Assembly: GCA_964418255.1 (NCBI GenBank)
Contig: CAYQKV010000007.1
Location: 39,685 to 103,684 of the forward strand
Direction: 5' to 3'
DNA: 64,000 bases
Source of the DNA: CAG-1782 sp964418255
GTDB taxonomy: Bacteria > Bacillota > Clostridia > Christensenellales > DTU072
Each line of letters opens with the position of its first letter. Positions within the stretch are counted from its first letter, which is position 1. Below are positions 23,315-31,668 of the stretch, piece by piece. A model generated the notes under the pieces. It did not search any database. It worked only from the letters and a program-made list of their open reading frames with translations, and was not told the DNA's origin. The translations under genes were made by a program, and so were the position numbers.

Positions 23315-26188
23315 TTATTTGTTGTCGGAAGATTGTTTCTCTTGCTTCTTCGCCTGTTTATACGCGCGGCGTTTTTCCGCCATTTCTTTCGCTTCTTCCG
23401 AACCGAGGTTTCCGAGTATCTTAACCGCGCGCTTAGCCGCATACGTCAAGAGTCCCGTTACTTTCTCTTCGCCCGCACGCATATCCGTACATTCCGGGTG
23501 GTCTCTGTAAAGGTGAATTGCGTCGAATTCGCATCTCGTCGTGCATATTCCGCAACCGATACACTTGTTCGGGTCGACGTAGGACGCTCCGCAGGAGAGA
23601 CATCTGCTCGTCTCTTTCTTAACCTGTTCTTCGGTAAGCGTATTGTGCGCGTCCGCGAAGGAATTCTTATAGTCGATTTTCTCGTTCATTCCTTCTTCCT
23701 GTCTTTCCGTTCTGTCGTAAGACGGATAGGTGACGTCTTCTTTGTCGAGAGGCGTGTAATTTCTTCTGTCTCTTCCTATAGTCATAGACGCTCTCGGACG
23801 TACTCTGCGATGCAAACTTTCCGCCGCTTCGTGTCCCGCCGCAATCGCGTCGATAACGAACTTCGGTCCCGTGTACACGTCGCCTCCAACGAAAATATCG
23901 GGGTCGTCGGTCTGATAGGTGAGCTCGTCCGCTTTGGGATAACGCCCGAATCTGAACGTAACTTTCGTTCCTTCGAGCAGTTTACCCCATTCCACGCTCT
24001 GTCCGATGGCGAACACGATTTTGTCCGCTTTGACTTCCATCGTCTCGTTCTCCTCGTAAACGGGAGAGAATTTGCCCGTTTCGGGGTCAATCGTCCTTAC
24101 GCATTTCTTGAACACAATGCCGCTCACGCGCCCGTCTTCGCCTACAAGCACTTCCTTCGGTCCCCAAGACGGGTTGATTTCCACGTTTTCTTCCAACGCT
24201 TCCTTGATTTCTTCTTCGCTTGCGGGCATTGTTTCCCTGCTTTCCAGACAGAACATTTTAACCGACGAAGCGCCTTTTCTGTGCGCCACTCTCGCGCAGT
24301 CGATGGCTACGTTTCCGCCGCCTACTATTACTGCGTCTCCCGCAACGCTCTTTTCTTTATTTTCGTAACAACCACGCAGGAATTCTACCGCAATTTCCGT
24401 TCCCTCCGCCGTATCGTTGTTTACGCCGGGTCTTCTTCCGCCCTGACAGCCGATTGCGATATAGAACGCCTTATATCCTTGTTTTTTGAGTTCGTCTATC
24501 GTAATATCTTTGCCGACTTCCACGCCGCATTTGATTTCCGCGCCGAGTTCTTTTATTACGTCGATTTCCGCCGCGATAACGTCCTTTTCCAGTTTGTAAC
24601 TCGGTATTCCGTAAGTGAGCATACCGCCGGGAGCTGCATTCTTTTCGAACACCGTAGGCGTATATCCCATTTTGGCGAGATAAAACGCCGCGCTCAGTCC
24701 CGCGGGACCGCCGCCGATAATGGCAATCTTTTCGTCGAATTTTCCGTGTACCGATTGCACCACTTTTTCGGGCAAATAGCGTTCTCCGCTCTTTATTTCC
24801 AAATCCGCTACGAACTTCTTTACCGCGTCAATCGATACGGGCTTGTCAATATCCCCTCTCGTACACGCGATTTCGCACCGCTTGTTGCATACCCGTCCGC
24901 AAACCGCGGGGAACGGGTTCTCCGTCTTAATCATAGCGAGCGCTTCGCGGTATTTTCCGTCTTTGGCAAGTTTCAGATACGCCTGTACCGGAACGTGCGC
25001 GGGGCAAGCCGCTTTACAGGGCGCGCTTCCCGACGGGTATGTATTCGACATTCTCGCCGTGTCGCGGTACTCTTCGTCCCACGCGTATTCGCCCCAGATG
25101 AGTTTATCGGGAAGGGGCGCGTGTTTGTATTTTACGTCCGTTCCGTCCTTATGACAGAGTTTCTGTCCGAGTTTAACCGCGCCCGCAGGGCACGCTTCTA
25201 CGCATTTTCCGCACGCCACGCAGTTTTCTTTCGTTACTTTCGCGGTGTACGCGCTTCTCGAAAGGTTGGGCGTATTGAAGAGCATAGACGTTCTCAATGC
25301 GTTACAGATTTTCACGTTGCAGTTGCAGATGTCGAAAATCTTGTTTTCGCCGTCGATGTTGGTTATCTGATGAACGTAACCGTTCTTTTCCGCAAGTTCG
25401 AGTATTTCCAACGCGCGTTTTTTATCGATATAATGCGCGCGACCCGTTTCCACGGCGAAGTCCGCCATATCGCCGACCTGTATACACCAATCGTCCACGT
25501 CGTCGGTACAGCCGTCTCCCAGCACCGAGCGCGAAGCGCGGCAGGAACAAATACCCGCGGAAATATGTCCTTCGTATTTTTGCAACCAGTAGGAAATATG
25601 TTCGAGGTCGACCGACTGATTTTCCGCGTTAATCGCCTTTTCTACGGGAATAACGTGCATACCTATGCCGTCGCCGCCCGGAGGCACCATCTGCGTGATT
25701 CCCGCAAGCGGAATAAACGTCATTCTTTCGAAGAAGGACGCGACCACGGGGTTCTTTTCGATACGGTCTACGGTAGAATTGAACAGTTCCGCCGAGCCGG
25801 GAACGAAGAACGGAAGACGGTATCTCTTTATACGCGGCTTGTCTTTGAGTTCTCCGTAATGGTCGTAGTTGTCGCCGTAGTCGTATTCCAAAATACCTAT
25901 GTAGCACATCTCTTCGAGCAGAGCGCTCAATTTGACGGGCTCGTACTCCTTGTTCTTCTTGCAAAGTTCTTCGAGCGTATAGTACTGACGTAATTTCATT
26001 TTGTTTGCAACGTCGCACATTTCCGGTGTGAGAACTTCTTTCAGTCCCCAATATTCGGGCGCGTCCGAACCGAGCCCGAGCTTATGCACGACTACGTCGG
26101 TAATTTTCTTTCCGAGCTTGACGTAACGCTTGTCTACGTCTTTTTCGCCCTGATATTTACTGATGATTTTATCGTTTTGTTTTGGCAT
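23315..26188 (-). CDS. multi-domain iron-sulfur flavoprotein oxidoreductase
   Basis: A 957-residue protein. The ATG at 26188 is used because AAGGAGAAAAG lies just before it; it overlaps the hypB end by 20 nt. Domain order: a helical/winged N-terminal region (1-200); a Cys-rich region (CSCR, CNCNVKIC) and one ferredoxin cluster CVACGKCVEACP (about 212-340); a GltD-type Fe-S domain with CKAACP and CGRVCNKRCEIACTRG (390-445); FAD-binding GGGPAGLSAAFYLAK (about 491); NAD(P)-binding VGGGNVAIDCARVA (about 622); and a C-terminal 2[4Fe-4S] ferredoxin, CLSCG/CIGCGICTTRC. It probably moves electrons between NAD(P)H and ferredoxin, like NfnB or GltD, but its N-terminal third is not part of those enzymes. 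Confidence 0.85.
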   Translation of the reverse strand: MPKQNDKIISKYQGEKDVDKRYVKLGKKITDVVVHKLGLGSDAPEYWGLKEVLTPEMCDVANKMKLRQYYTLEELCKKNKEYEPVKLSALLEEMCYIGILEYDYGDNYDHYGELKDKPRIKRYRLPFFVPGSAELFNSTVDRIEKNPVVASFFERMTFIPLAGITQMVPPGGDGIGMHVIPVEKAINAENQSVDLEHISYWLQKYEGHISAGICSCRASRSVLGDGCTDDVDDWCIQVGDMADFAVETGRAHYIDKKRALEILELAEKNGYVHQITNIDGENKIFDICNCNVKICNALRTSMLFNTPNLSRSAYTAKVTKENCVACGKCVEACPAGAVKLGQKLCHKDGTDVKYKHAPLPDKLIWGEYAWDEEYRDTARMSNTYPSGSAPCKAACPAHVPVQAYLKLAKDGKYREALAMIKTENPFPAVCGRVCNKRCEIACTRGDIDKPVSIDAVKKFVADLEIKSGERYLPEKVVQSVHGKFDEKIAIIGGGPAGLSAAFYLAKMGYTPTVFEKNAAPGGMLTYGIPSYKLEKDVIAAEIDVIKELGAEIKCGVEVGKDITIDELKKQGYKAFYIAIGCQGGRRPGVNNDTAEGTEIAVEFLRGCYENKEKSVAGDAVIVGGGNVAIDCARVAHRKGASSVKMFCLESRETMPASEEEIKEALEENVEINPSWGPKEVLVGEDGRVSGIVFKKCVRTIDPETGKFSPVYEENETMEVKADKIVFAIGQSVEWGKLLEGTKVTFRFGRYPKADELTYQTDDPDIFVGGDVYTGPKFVIDAIAAGHEAAESLHRRVRPRASMTIGRDRRNYTPLDKEDVTYPSYDRTERQEEGMNEKIDYKNSFADAHNTLTEEQVKKETSRCLSCGASYVDPNKCIGCGICTTRCEFDAIHLYRDHPECTDMRAGEEKVTGLLTYAAKRAVKILGNLGSEEAKEMAEKRRAYKQAKKQEKQSSDNK

Positions 26189-26864
26189 AGCTTTTCTCCT
26201 TCCATTCTGAAACGGCTTTAATAAAAAATTTCGCCGCTTCGTCAACGTTTTCGCCCGTTTTCGCCGAAATCGGAATAACGGCGGCGTTTTTGTTTCTTAT
26301 TCTCACGTTGTCTATGCACGTTTGCATATCGAACGCGAAATACGGTACGGTATCGATTTTGTTTATCAATACCAAATCGCTTTTTTGAAATATAAGCGGG
26401 TATTTAAGCGGTTTGTCGTGCCCTTCGGGTACCGACAGTATCATCGCGTTTACGCACGCGCCCGTGTCGAACTCGGCGGGACAAACGAGGTTCCCGACGT
26501 TTTCGAGAAAGACGATGTCGAGGTCGTCTATCCCGAGTTCGTCCAGTCCCTGTTTCGTCATATCCGCGTCGAGATGGCACATTCCGCCCGTGTGGAGTTG
26601 AACGGATTTGCAACCCGTTCTCTCCGCCACCCGCACGGCGTCTATATCGTAATCTATATCCGCTTCCATTACGCCTACGCGATACTTCTCGGAAAGAAGT
26701 CCGATAAGCGCGATAAGCGTGGTCGTCTTTCCCGCGCCGGGAGAAGACATAACGTTTACGAGCAACACGCCTTTTTCTTTTAGAAATCCGCGTAAAAGCT
26801 CCGCTCTCGCGTCGTTGTCTTCGTAGACGCTTCTTGAAAGTTTAATCGTCCTGACTCCGCTCAT
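26169..26864 (-). CDS. hypB: nickel chaperone GTPase HypB
   Basis: A 231-residue SIMIBI GTPase. The P-loop is SSPGAGKTT, followed by MEADIDYDID, then HTGGMCHLDADM (metal-binding Cys and His), ENVGNLVCPAEFD and the guanine motif NKID. There is no His-rich N-terminus. HypB hydrolyses GTP to drive nickel transfer with HypA. It lies between two flavoprotein genes in one minus-strand operon. A second HypB lies upstream at 28436. Confidence 0.93.
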   Translation of the reverse strand: MSGVRTIKLSRSVYEDNDARAELLRGFLKEKGVLLVNVMSSPGAGKTTTLIALIGLLSEKYRVGVMEADIDYDIDAVRVAERTGCKSVQLHTGGMCHLDADMTKQGLDELGIDDLDIVFLENVGNLVCPAEFDTGACVNAMILSVPEGHDKPLKYPLIFQKSDLVLINKIDTVPYFAFDMQTCIDNVRIRNKNAAVIPISAKTGENVDEAAKFFIKAVSEWKEKSYAKTKR

Positions 26865-26880
26865 ATTCCGAACGTCTTAC

Positions 26881-28260
26881 TTAGAAAAATCTTCTTATAA
26901 GGTCTTTGCTGTATTCGACGGTTTCTTCCATATCGCCGAAAGACATAACTTCGCCCGCATAGAACGTGTTGTCTTTTCCCTGCATACCTTCCACTTTTTC
27001 ATACCAGCCGTCTGCGTAGTCTTTGGAAGAAACGTGGGGGAAGTAGTACCAGTCGTCAATTCTCTCCACTTTTTCAACCTTTCTGCCGCAGATTTCCATA
27101 TCTTTGAGCGTGGTTTCTTTCGCAACGTCGAACGGTACGTCTTCCATTCCCTCGTGGTTACGCAGCGTGAAGGTAACGACCGGCTGTTCGGTGACTTCTT
27201 CCTGCGGCCAACGGTGATAGAATACCATCATATGTCCGCGGGTTTCGTTCGTCATATTTTCGAAGAAGTAGTACGAAATTTCGGGCGTGTTTCCTTCCGC
27301 CGTTCTTACCGCCATCGTGAAATATTCTTTGTGCTGAATTTTCGTGAACAGTTCTTTCTCTTCGTCGCGCGCGTCTCCGTATTTGAGGAACAGTTCGAGC
27401 GGCGTGCAGATGATGAGTTTGTCGAATTCTTCAACTTTGCCGTTTACGGTTACGTATACTTTGCCGTCTTTTCTTTCGACGTTCGTTACTTCCGAGTTGA
27501 GAAGCGCAGGGTGTTTCAGTTTACTGTTTACCCCCTCCCAGATGGACTGCGTGCCGTCTTTCCACGTCCAGAGTTTACCCGTGGAGAGGAACTGTCTTAC
27601 CGTGAACGCGTCGAGGTATTTGAGAACGTACGCCGCGGGGATTTCGTCAAAATAACCGTAACCGAACGAGGTGAACGGTCCTTTCCATACGAGCGTAGCG
27701 TCTTCGCACTTGTTAAGTTTGAGGAATTCCGAGAACGGCATACTCAGTTCTTTCAAATTGGAGTTTTCTCCCTCGATATGCGCGAGTTTCATCTTCGGGG
27801 AAGGACAAAGTCCTTCGTATCTGCCTTGCGATACTCCGCGGTGTCCGTTGACGTCGTAGCCTTTGTATTTGGTATCCAAAAGCTTGGAAAGTTTTTTCAT
27901 TTTGAGGAACTTTTTCAGAAGCGCGATTTTCGAGGAAGGCTGGGGAGTTCCGTCCACCTGCATAAACTTTCTGCCCATCGGAGGACCGTCTCTGTGGGTC
28001 GTACCGCCGAACTCTTCGCATTCCTGTACGGCGAAATAGGTGTCGCAACCCATAACCGCGCCCATTTCGATAGTCCGGTCTTCCCACTTGCCGTCGGCTG
28101 TCTTTACTTTCATCATCGGAGAAAACGCTTTACCTCCGACTCTGCCGGTTTTTTCGTAAATAACATAATTGTTGTATCCCGCTTTTTCAAGATACATAGC
28201 CGCGCTCGTTCCCGCAGGACCGCCGCCGATAATACAAATTCTTTCATTAAAGTTTTTCAT
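26881..28260 (-). CDS. FAD-dependent amine-oxidase-fold oxidoreductase
   Basis: A 459-residue flavoprotein. The N-terminus IIGGGPAGTSAAMYLEKAG is the FAD dinucleotide motif, followed by YEKTGRVGGKAFSP, the second GG motif of the amine-oxidase/phytoene-desaturase group. The C-terminal FYAGEVMSFGDMEETVEYSK is the matching FAD-contact end. Substrate unknown. It is first in the operon with hypB, the large Fe-S flavoprotein and hypA, so a shared redox or nickel pathway is likely (inference). AAGGAG lies 8 nt from the ATG and a promoter is at 28297. Confidence 0.85.
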   Translation of the reverse strand: MKNFNERICIIGGGPAGTSAAMYLEKAGYNNYVIYEKTGRVGGKAFSPMMKVKTADGKWEDRTIEMGAVMGCDTYFAVQECEEFGGTTHRDGPPMGRKFMQVDGTPQPSSKIALLKKFLKMKKLSKLLDTKYKGYDVNGHRGVSQGRYEGLCPSPKMKLAHIEGENSNLKELSMPFSEFLKLNKCEDATLVWKGPFTSFGYGYFDEIPAAYVLKYLDAFTVRQFLSTGKLWTWKDGTQSIWEGVNSKLKHPALLNSEVTNVERKDGKVYVTVNGKVEEFDKLIICTPLELFLKYGDARDEEKELFTKIQHKEYFTMAVRTAEGNTPEISYYFFENMTNETRGHMMVFYHRWPQEEVTEQPVVTFTLRNHEGMEDVPFDVAKETTLKDMEICGRKVEKVERIDDWYYFPHVSSKDYADGWYEKVEGMQGKDNTFYAGEVMSFGDMEETVEYSKDLIRRFF

Positions 28261-28296
28261 ATGATTATCTCCTTTTATATTAGGTTATTTGTTTTA

Positions 28297-28325
28297 ATTT
28301 TATCACAGACCTAAAAAAATGTAAA
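28297..28325 (-). promoter_or_regulatory. promoter of the flavoprotein/hypB/hypA operon
   Basis: TTTACA (28325-28320), a 17-nt spacer and TAAAAT (28302-28297) on the minus strand, about 37 nt before the ATG. Confidence 0.7.
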
Positions 28326-28435
28326 TATCAAAACTTACATTTTTTCGCCGTAAATCGACAATTTTTTCCTTTACGCTTCGCTTGTCGAAATCGTTTGCGG
28401 CAAGTCTGTTTTTTCTACCGAAAAAAGCCCTCGCG

Positions 28436-29110
28436 TCAAGCGTTTTTTATCTTGCCGATTTCTTTTCGAATATAGTCTTCCACCTCGTCCATTCCTTCGT
28501 CTCGCGCCGCCGAAATAAAGAACACGGGAACGTCCGCGTTGCGTAAACGGATATTCTTTTTCGCCTGTTCTACGGAAAAATCAAACGCGGGCGCGACGTC
28601 TTTTTTTGTTATCGCCACTGCGGACGCGACTTCGAACATAAGCGGGTATTTGAGCGGCTTATCGTCCCCTTCGGGCACGGAGAGCAACACGAGATTTTTC
28701 GTCGCGCCCGTGTCGAATTCCGCGGGACAGACGAGATTTCCGATGTTTTCGAGAATGACGAAATCCAGCCCCTCGATTCCGAGAGCGTCGAGAGCTTCCC
28801 TTGACATCTGACAGGTAAGGTGACACGCGCCCGCCGTGTGAATCTGAACGGTTTTCACACCGGTGAGAGCGTCGATGGTAGCGGCGTCCACGTCGGAATC
28901 CATATCCGCTTCGATAACTCCTATCGAGAAGTCGTTTTTAAGCCTGTTTACGAGATTTACGATAAAAGTCGTCTTGCCGCTTCCGGGAGACGACATAACG
29001 TTTAAGAAAAAGATTTTCCGTCTAAGAAGGCTTTCTCTGATTTCCGAAGCCTGCGCGTTGTTCCGCGAGCGTATATCCTCTTTGATTTCCACAACCTTAA
29101 CGGTATTCAT
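28436..29110 (-). CDS. hypB: second HypB-type GTPase, leaderless
   Basis: A HypB paralogue of 224 residues. P-loop SSPGSGKTT, then IEADMDSDVD, HTAGACHLTCQM (two Cys and a His), ENIGNLVCPAEFD. The guanine motif reads TKKD rather than NKxD; SRP-type GTPases also use TKxD, so activity is not excluded. The ATG at 29110 has no ribosome site, and the perfect -10 box lies only 9 nt upstream. A TTG seven codons earlier is in frame but would overlap the -10. It is not in the hypA operon as it has its own promoter. Confidence 0.9.
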   Translation of the reverse strand: MNTVKVVEIKEDIRSRNNAQASEIRESLLRRKIFFLNVMSSPGSGKTTFIVNLVNRLKNDFSIGVIEADMDSDVDAATIDALTGVKTVQIHTAGACHLTCQMSREALDALGIEGLDFVILENIGNLVCPAEFDTGATKNLVLLSVPEGDDKPLKYPLMFEVASAVAITKKDVAPAFDFSVEQAKKNIRLRNADVPVFFISAARDEGMDEVEDYIRKEIGKIKNA

Positions 29111-29119
29111 AACGTCAAT

Positions 29120-29148
29120 ATTATAAAACAATGAAAAATAATTGTCAA
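29120..29148 (-). promoter_or_regulatory. consensus promoter giving a leaderless hypB mRNA
   Basis: Perfect TTGACA (29148-29143), a 17-nt spacer and perfect TATAAT (29125-29120) on the minus strand. Only 9 nt separate the -10 from the ATG at 29110, so transcription should start within about 3 nt of it. Confidence 0.8.
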
Positions 29149-29208
29149 TATATCCTCGATTTTTAAGAAAAAATCAAAAAACTCCCGTTTTTCTTCTAAT
29201 ATAAGATT

Positions 29209-31668
29209 TTATTCTTTGATTCCGAGCGCCTCTTCGATAACGGAAATAACCGCGTCCGAAGCGTGCGGATAATTGACTCTGAGTTCGTTTTCCGCGAATT
29301 TTTCTCTCTCCTCTTTCATCGGGTCGGCGCCGCCTATCACGACTTCTCTTATAAACCGCATAATATCCTCTTCGCAGAACGCGCGATAGTAACGGTCCAT
29401 ACATTTCCGACCGAACGGCACGAGCCCGTCGTACGTCGCTTTCTCGTCTTTCATCATATACATACAGGGTTTCGCCGTATAAAGATATTCCGCTATAAAC
29501 GACCCGCAGTCGTGTATCATAGCGTCGCTGTCGGCAAAAACCTGCATATAGTCCGCGCTCGTGTCGTACTCCATATTCGGGTTTGAAAGAAGTTTTTCGA
29601 AATACGCGTCAATCTTGCTCTGAGTCCATATCTTATGTTCGAGGAGGTTTTTGACAAGCAACGGATGCGGACGGAAAACAAAATCCACTTCGGGAAAAAT
29701 CCGCGGAAGTTCGGTAAAGAAATCGGCGTATTTCAGAAAATTTGAAATATCCAGTTTGCTCCACCCGACAACGGTATGGTGCGGGCAAATAAGGATACGT
29801 TTCCTCTCCCTTTTTGTCGGAACGGCAGTGGCGAGTTTGTCCATTTTAACATACCCCGTCACTACTCCGTTAATGCCGTTAATCGTCTGAATTTCCGTCA
29901 TTCTTTCGAGAGTGGCTTCGTTTTCCACGCATATTTTCCAGACCATATTGTAAAAATCTTCTTTTACGACTTCTTCCCAGAATTTCAGCGCGGAAAAACC
30001 GTAACTCGAATACAGCGTCAGCACGTTTTTATCCAGAAAATGCGTTATATGATGCAACGGATGCACTTCGTATCCGTAAGGATTATGGAAAAACAATACG
30101 GAAAACCGTTCTCTCAAATCATAGTAACTGTCGGTAACTTCGTCGTACCCCCCGATAACCCTGTCTCCGAAATCCGCGGTAAAAGAGTCGAGCGCGTCGT
30201 TATATAAATCCATCTGCGCTTTCATCGTGCCGAGCACGTACGGAACTACAATTATATACGGGTTAAAATGTTCGCTTTTCAGCATTTTTTCGAATATCGG
30301 GCGCATATTAAACACGCTTTTGAACAGAACGACGAACCCTACGTCTATTTTTCCTTGCTTTTTGTAAAGTTTTTTTACCGCTTTTACTTTTTTCGCAAAC
30401 CCTTTCTGCAACTTAATAAAACTTTCGCGTTTGGCTGCCTCCTCCGCGTTTTCCGATTCGTCTTTTTTCTTAACGGACCCGGAATTCGCCGCTAAAAACG
30501 CGCCGTAATCTCCGCCCTCCGTTTTCTTATACTCCTTATATTCGGCGATTCTCTTTTTTACCGCCGCGTTCTCCAGAAGTTTGCTTACTGTAAGCGAACT
30601 TCTGTCGGCGGCTTCCGCAAGTTTATTCGAAACGCACAAAGGAGACGTATTCGTCTCGAAATAAGTCAGACATTTCTCCGCCAAACTTTTTTTCGCGCCG
30701 TTTTCGGTCAATTCTCCGATTATTTCCGCAAATTCTTTGCCTTCGCTGTCCCACGCGCTTTCCGTTTCGGGAGTTCTGCGAAATACGCCTGCGCGCGCCT
30801 CGTATAACCACGAATAGTCATAGTATCCTTTTTCGTTCTTTACGATAGGCGCAATTATTACCGGCAAACCGAACTTCGCTGTTCTCAACGCGTTTTCGTC
30901 GTAAGCAAAGACCGCGTCAACGTTCTCTTTGAGATATTTCTCCGTCTCTTCATCGGACAACTTACCCGTGTAAGTTATCGATACTTTCCCCGAAAACGCC
31001 GCGCCGAAACGGTTCGTCGCCCAGCATTTTGCATTTCCGACCACGCTCAACGCGAGTTTTTGTTTTATTCCCGACGAAATATAATCGGAAATCACCATAT
31101 TTACGATATTGCATCCCGCCTGATTGAATTCTCCGACGTACGCCAATCTCAAAGCGTCTTCGCTCGCGGGTTCGCGCGCGGGAATATCGGAAACGGCGTT
31201 TCCCTCGACAGGCGCAAAAATCAAATTCCCGTAATCTCCGTCGTATTCCCGAACGCACGACGCGTCGGAAAACACGCAGGCGCCGTCATCGTATATTTTT
31301 TTCCGAAGCCAAGGCTTAATTTCATTATTTCCGATATTGTTCGCAAGCCAGTCTATTTCCGCACCGTAAAAAGAAACGGGACAAATTACCGCGTCGGGAA
31401 CTTCCGAGATTACCGCAAGCAAATGAGCGATATAATTTATCGGAGTATAAAAAACGGATTGTCCGAAATTTTTCGGGTCGAATTCTTCAGTCGAAATAAA
31501 TTTTATTTTGTCCGAACAACTTTCGACCGCGCTTTTACAGGACGCGTCGCTTACGAAAACGACTTCCCTTTCGCCGTTTTCTCCGAGATATTTCGCCATA
31601 AGCAAAAAATTTATATGGTTAGCCGACAACGGCGGTTTCGTTTGCAGGAAAAACACCGCTTTTTTCAT
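29209..31668 (-). CDS. bimodular glycosyltransferase and CDP-glycerol phosphotransferase
   Basis: An 819-residue protein with two parts. Residues 1 to about 350 resemble a GT-B glycosyltransferase (RLAYVGEFNQAG, AKFGLPVIIAP). After a Lys-rich, probably coiled linker (about 360-440) the C-terminal half looks like the TagF/CDP-glycerol glycerophosphotransferase family: NPYGYEVHPLHHI, PHHTV, VDFVFRPHPLL and SDAMIHDCGSFIAEYL. It probably adds glycerol- or ribitol-phosphate and a sugar to a surface polymer. It overlaps the previous gene by 4 nt and is last in the operon starting at 35382. Confidence 0.75.
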   Translation of the reverse strand: MKKAVFFLQTKPPLSANHINFLLMAKYLGENGEREVVFVSDASCKSAVESCSDKIKFISTEEFDPKNFGQSVFYTPINYIAHLLAVISEVPDAVICPVSFYGAEIDWLANNIGNNEIKPWLRKKIYDDGACVFSDASCVREYDGDYGNLIFAPVEGNAVSDIPAREPASEDALRLAYVGEFNQAGCNIVNMVISDYISSGIKQKLALSVVGNAKCWATNRFGAAFSGKVSITYTGKLSDEETEKYLKENVDAVFAYDENALRTAKFGLPVIIAPIVKNEKGYYDYSWLYEARAGVFRRTPETESAWDSEGKEFAEIIGELTENGAKKSLAEKCLTYFETNTSPLCVSNKLAEAADRSSLTVSKLLENAAVKKRIAEYKEYKKTEGGDYGAFLAANSGSVKKKDESENAEEAAKRESFIKLQKGFAKKVKAVKKLYKKQGKIDVGFVVLFKSVFNMRPIFEKMLKSEHFNPYIIVVPYVLGTMKAQMDLYNDALDSFTADFGDRVIGGYDEVTDSYYDLRERFSVLFFHNPYGYEVHPLHHITHFLDKNVLTLYSSYGFSALKFWEEVVKEDFYNMVWKICVENEATLERMTEIQTINGINGVVTGYVKMDKLATAVPTKRERKRILICPHHTVVGWSKLDISNFLKYADFFTELPRIFPEVDFVFRPHPLLVKNLLEHKIWTQSKIDAYFEKLLSNPNMEYDTSADYMQVFADSDAMIHDCGSFIAEYLYTAKPCMYMMKDEKATYDGLVPFGRKCMDRYYRAFCEEDIMRFIREVVIGGADPMKEEREKFAENELRVNYPHASDAVISVIEEALGIKE

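Noticed and set aside
23300..25993. Long open frame opposite the iron-sulfur flavoprotein
   Set aside because: Arg/Phe-rich antisense frame typical of the codon bias of this genome; no domain or ribosome site, while the other strand encodes a clear enzyme.
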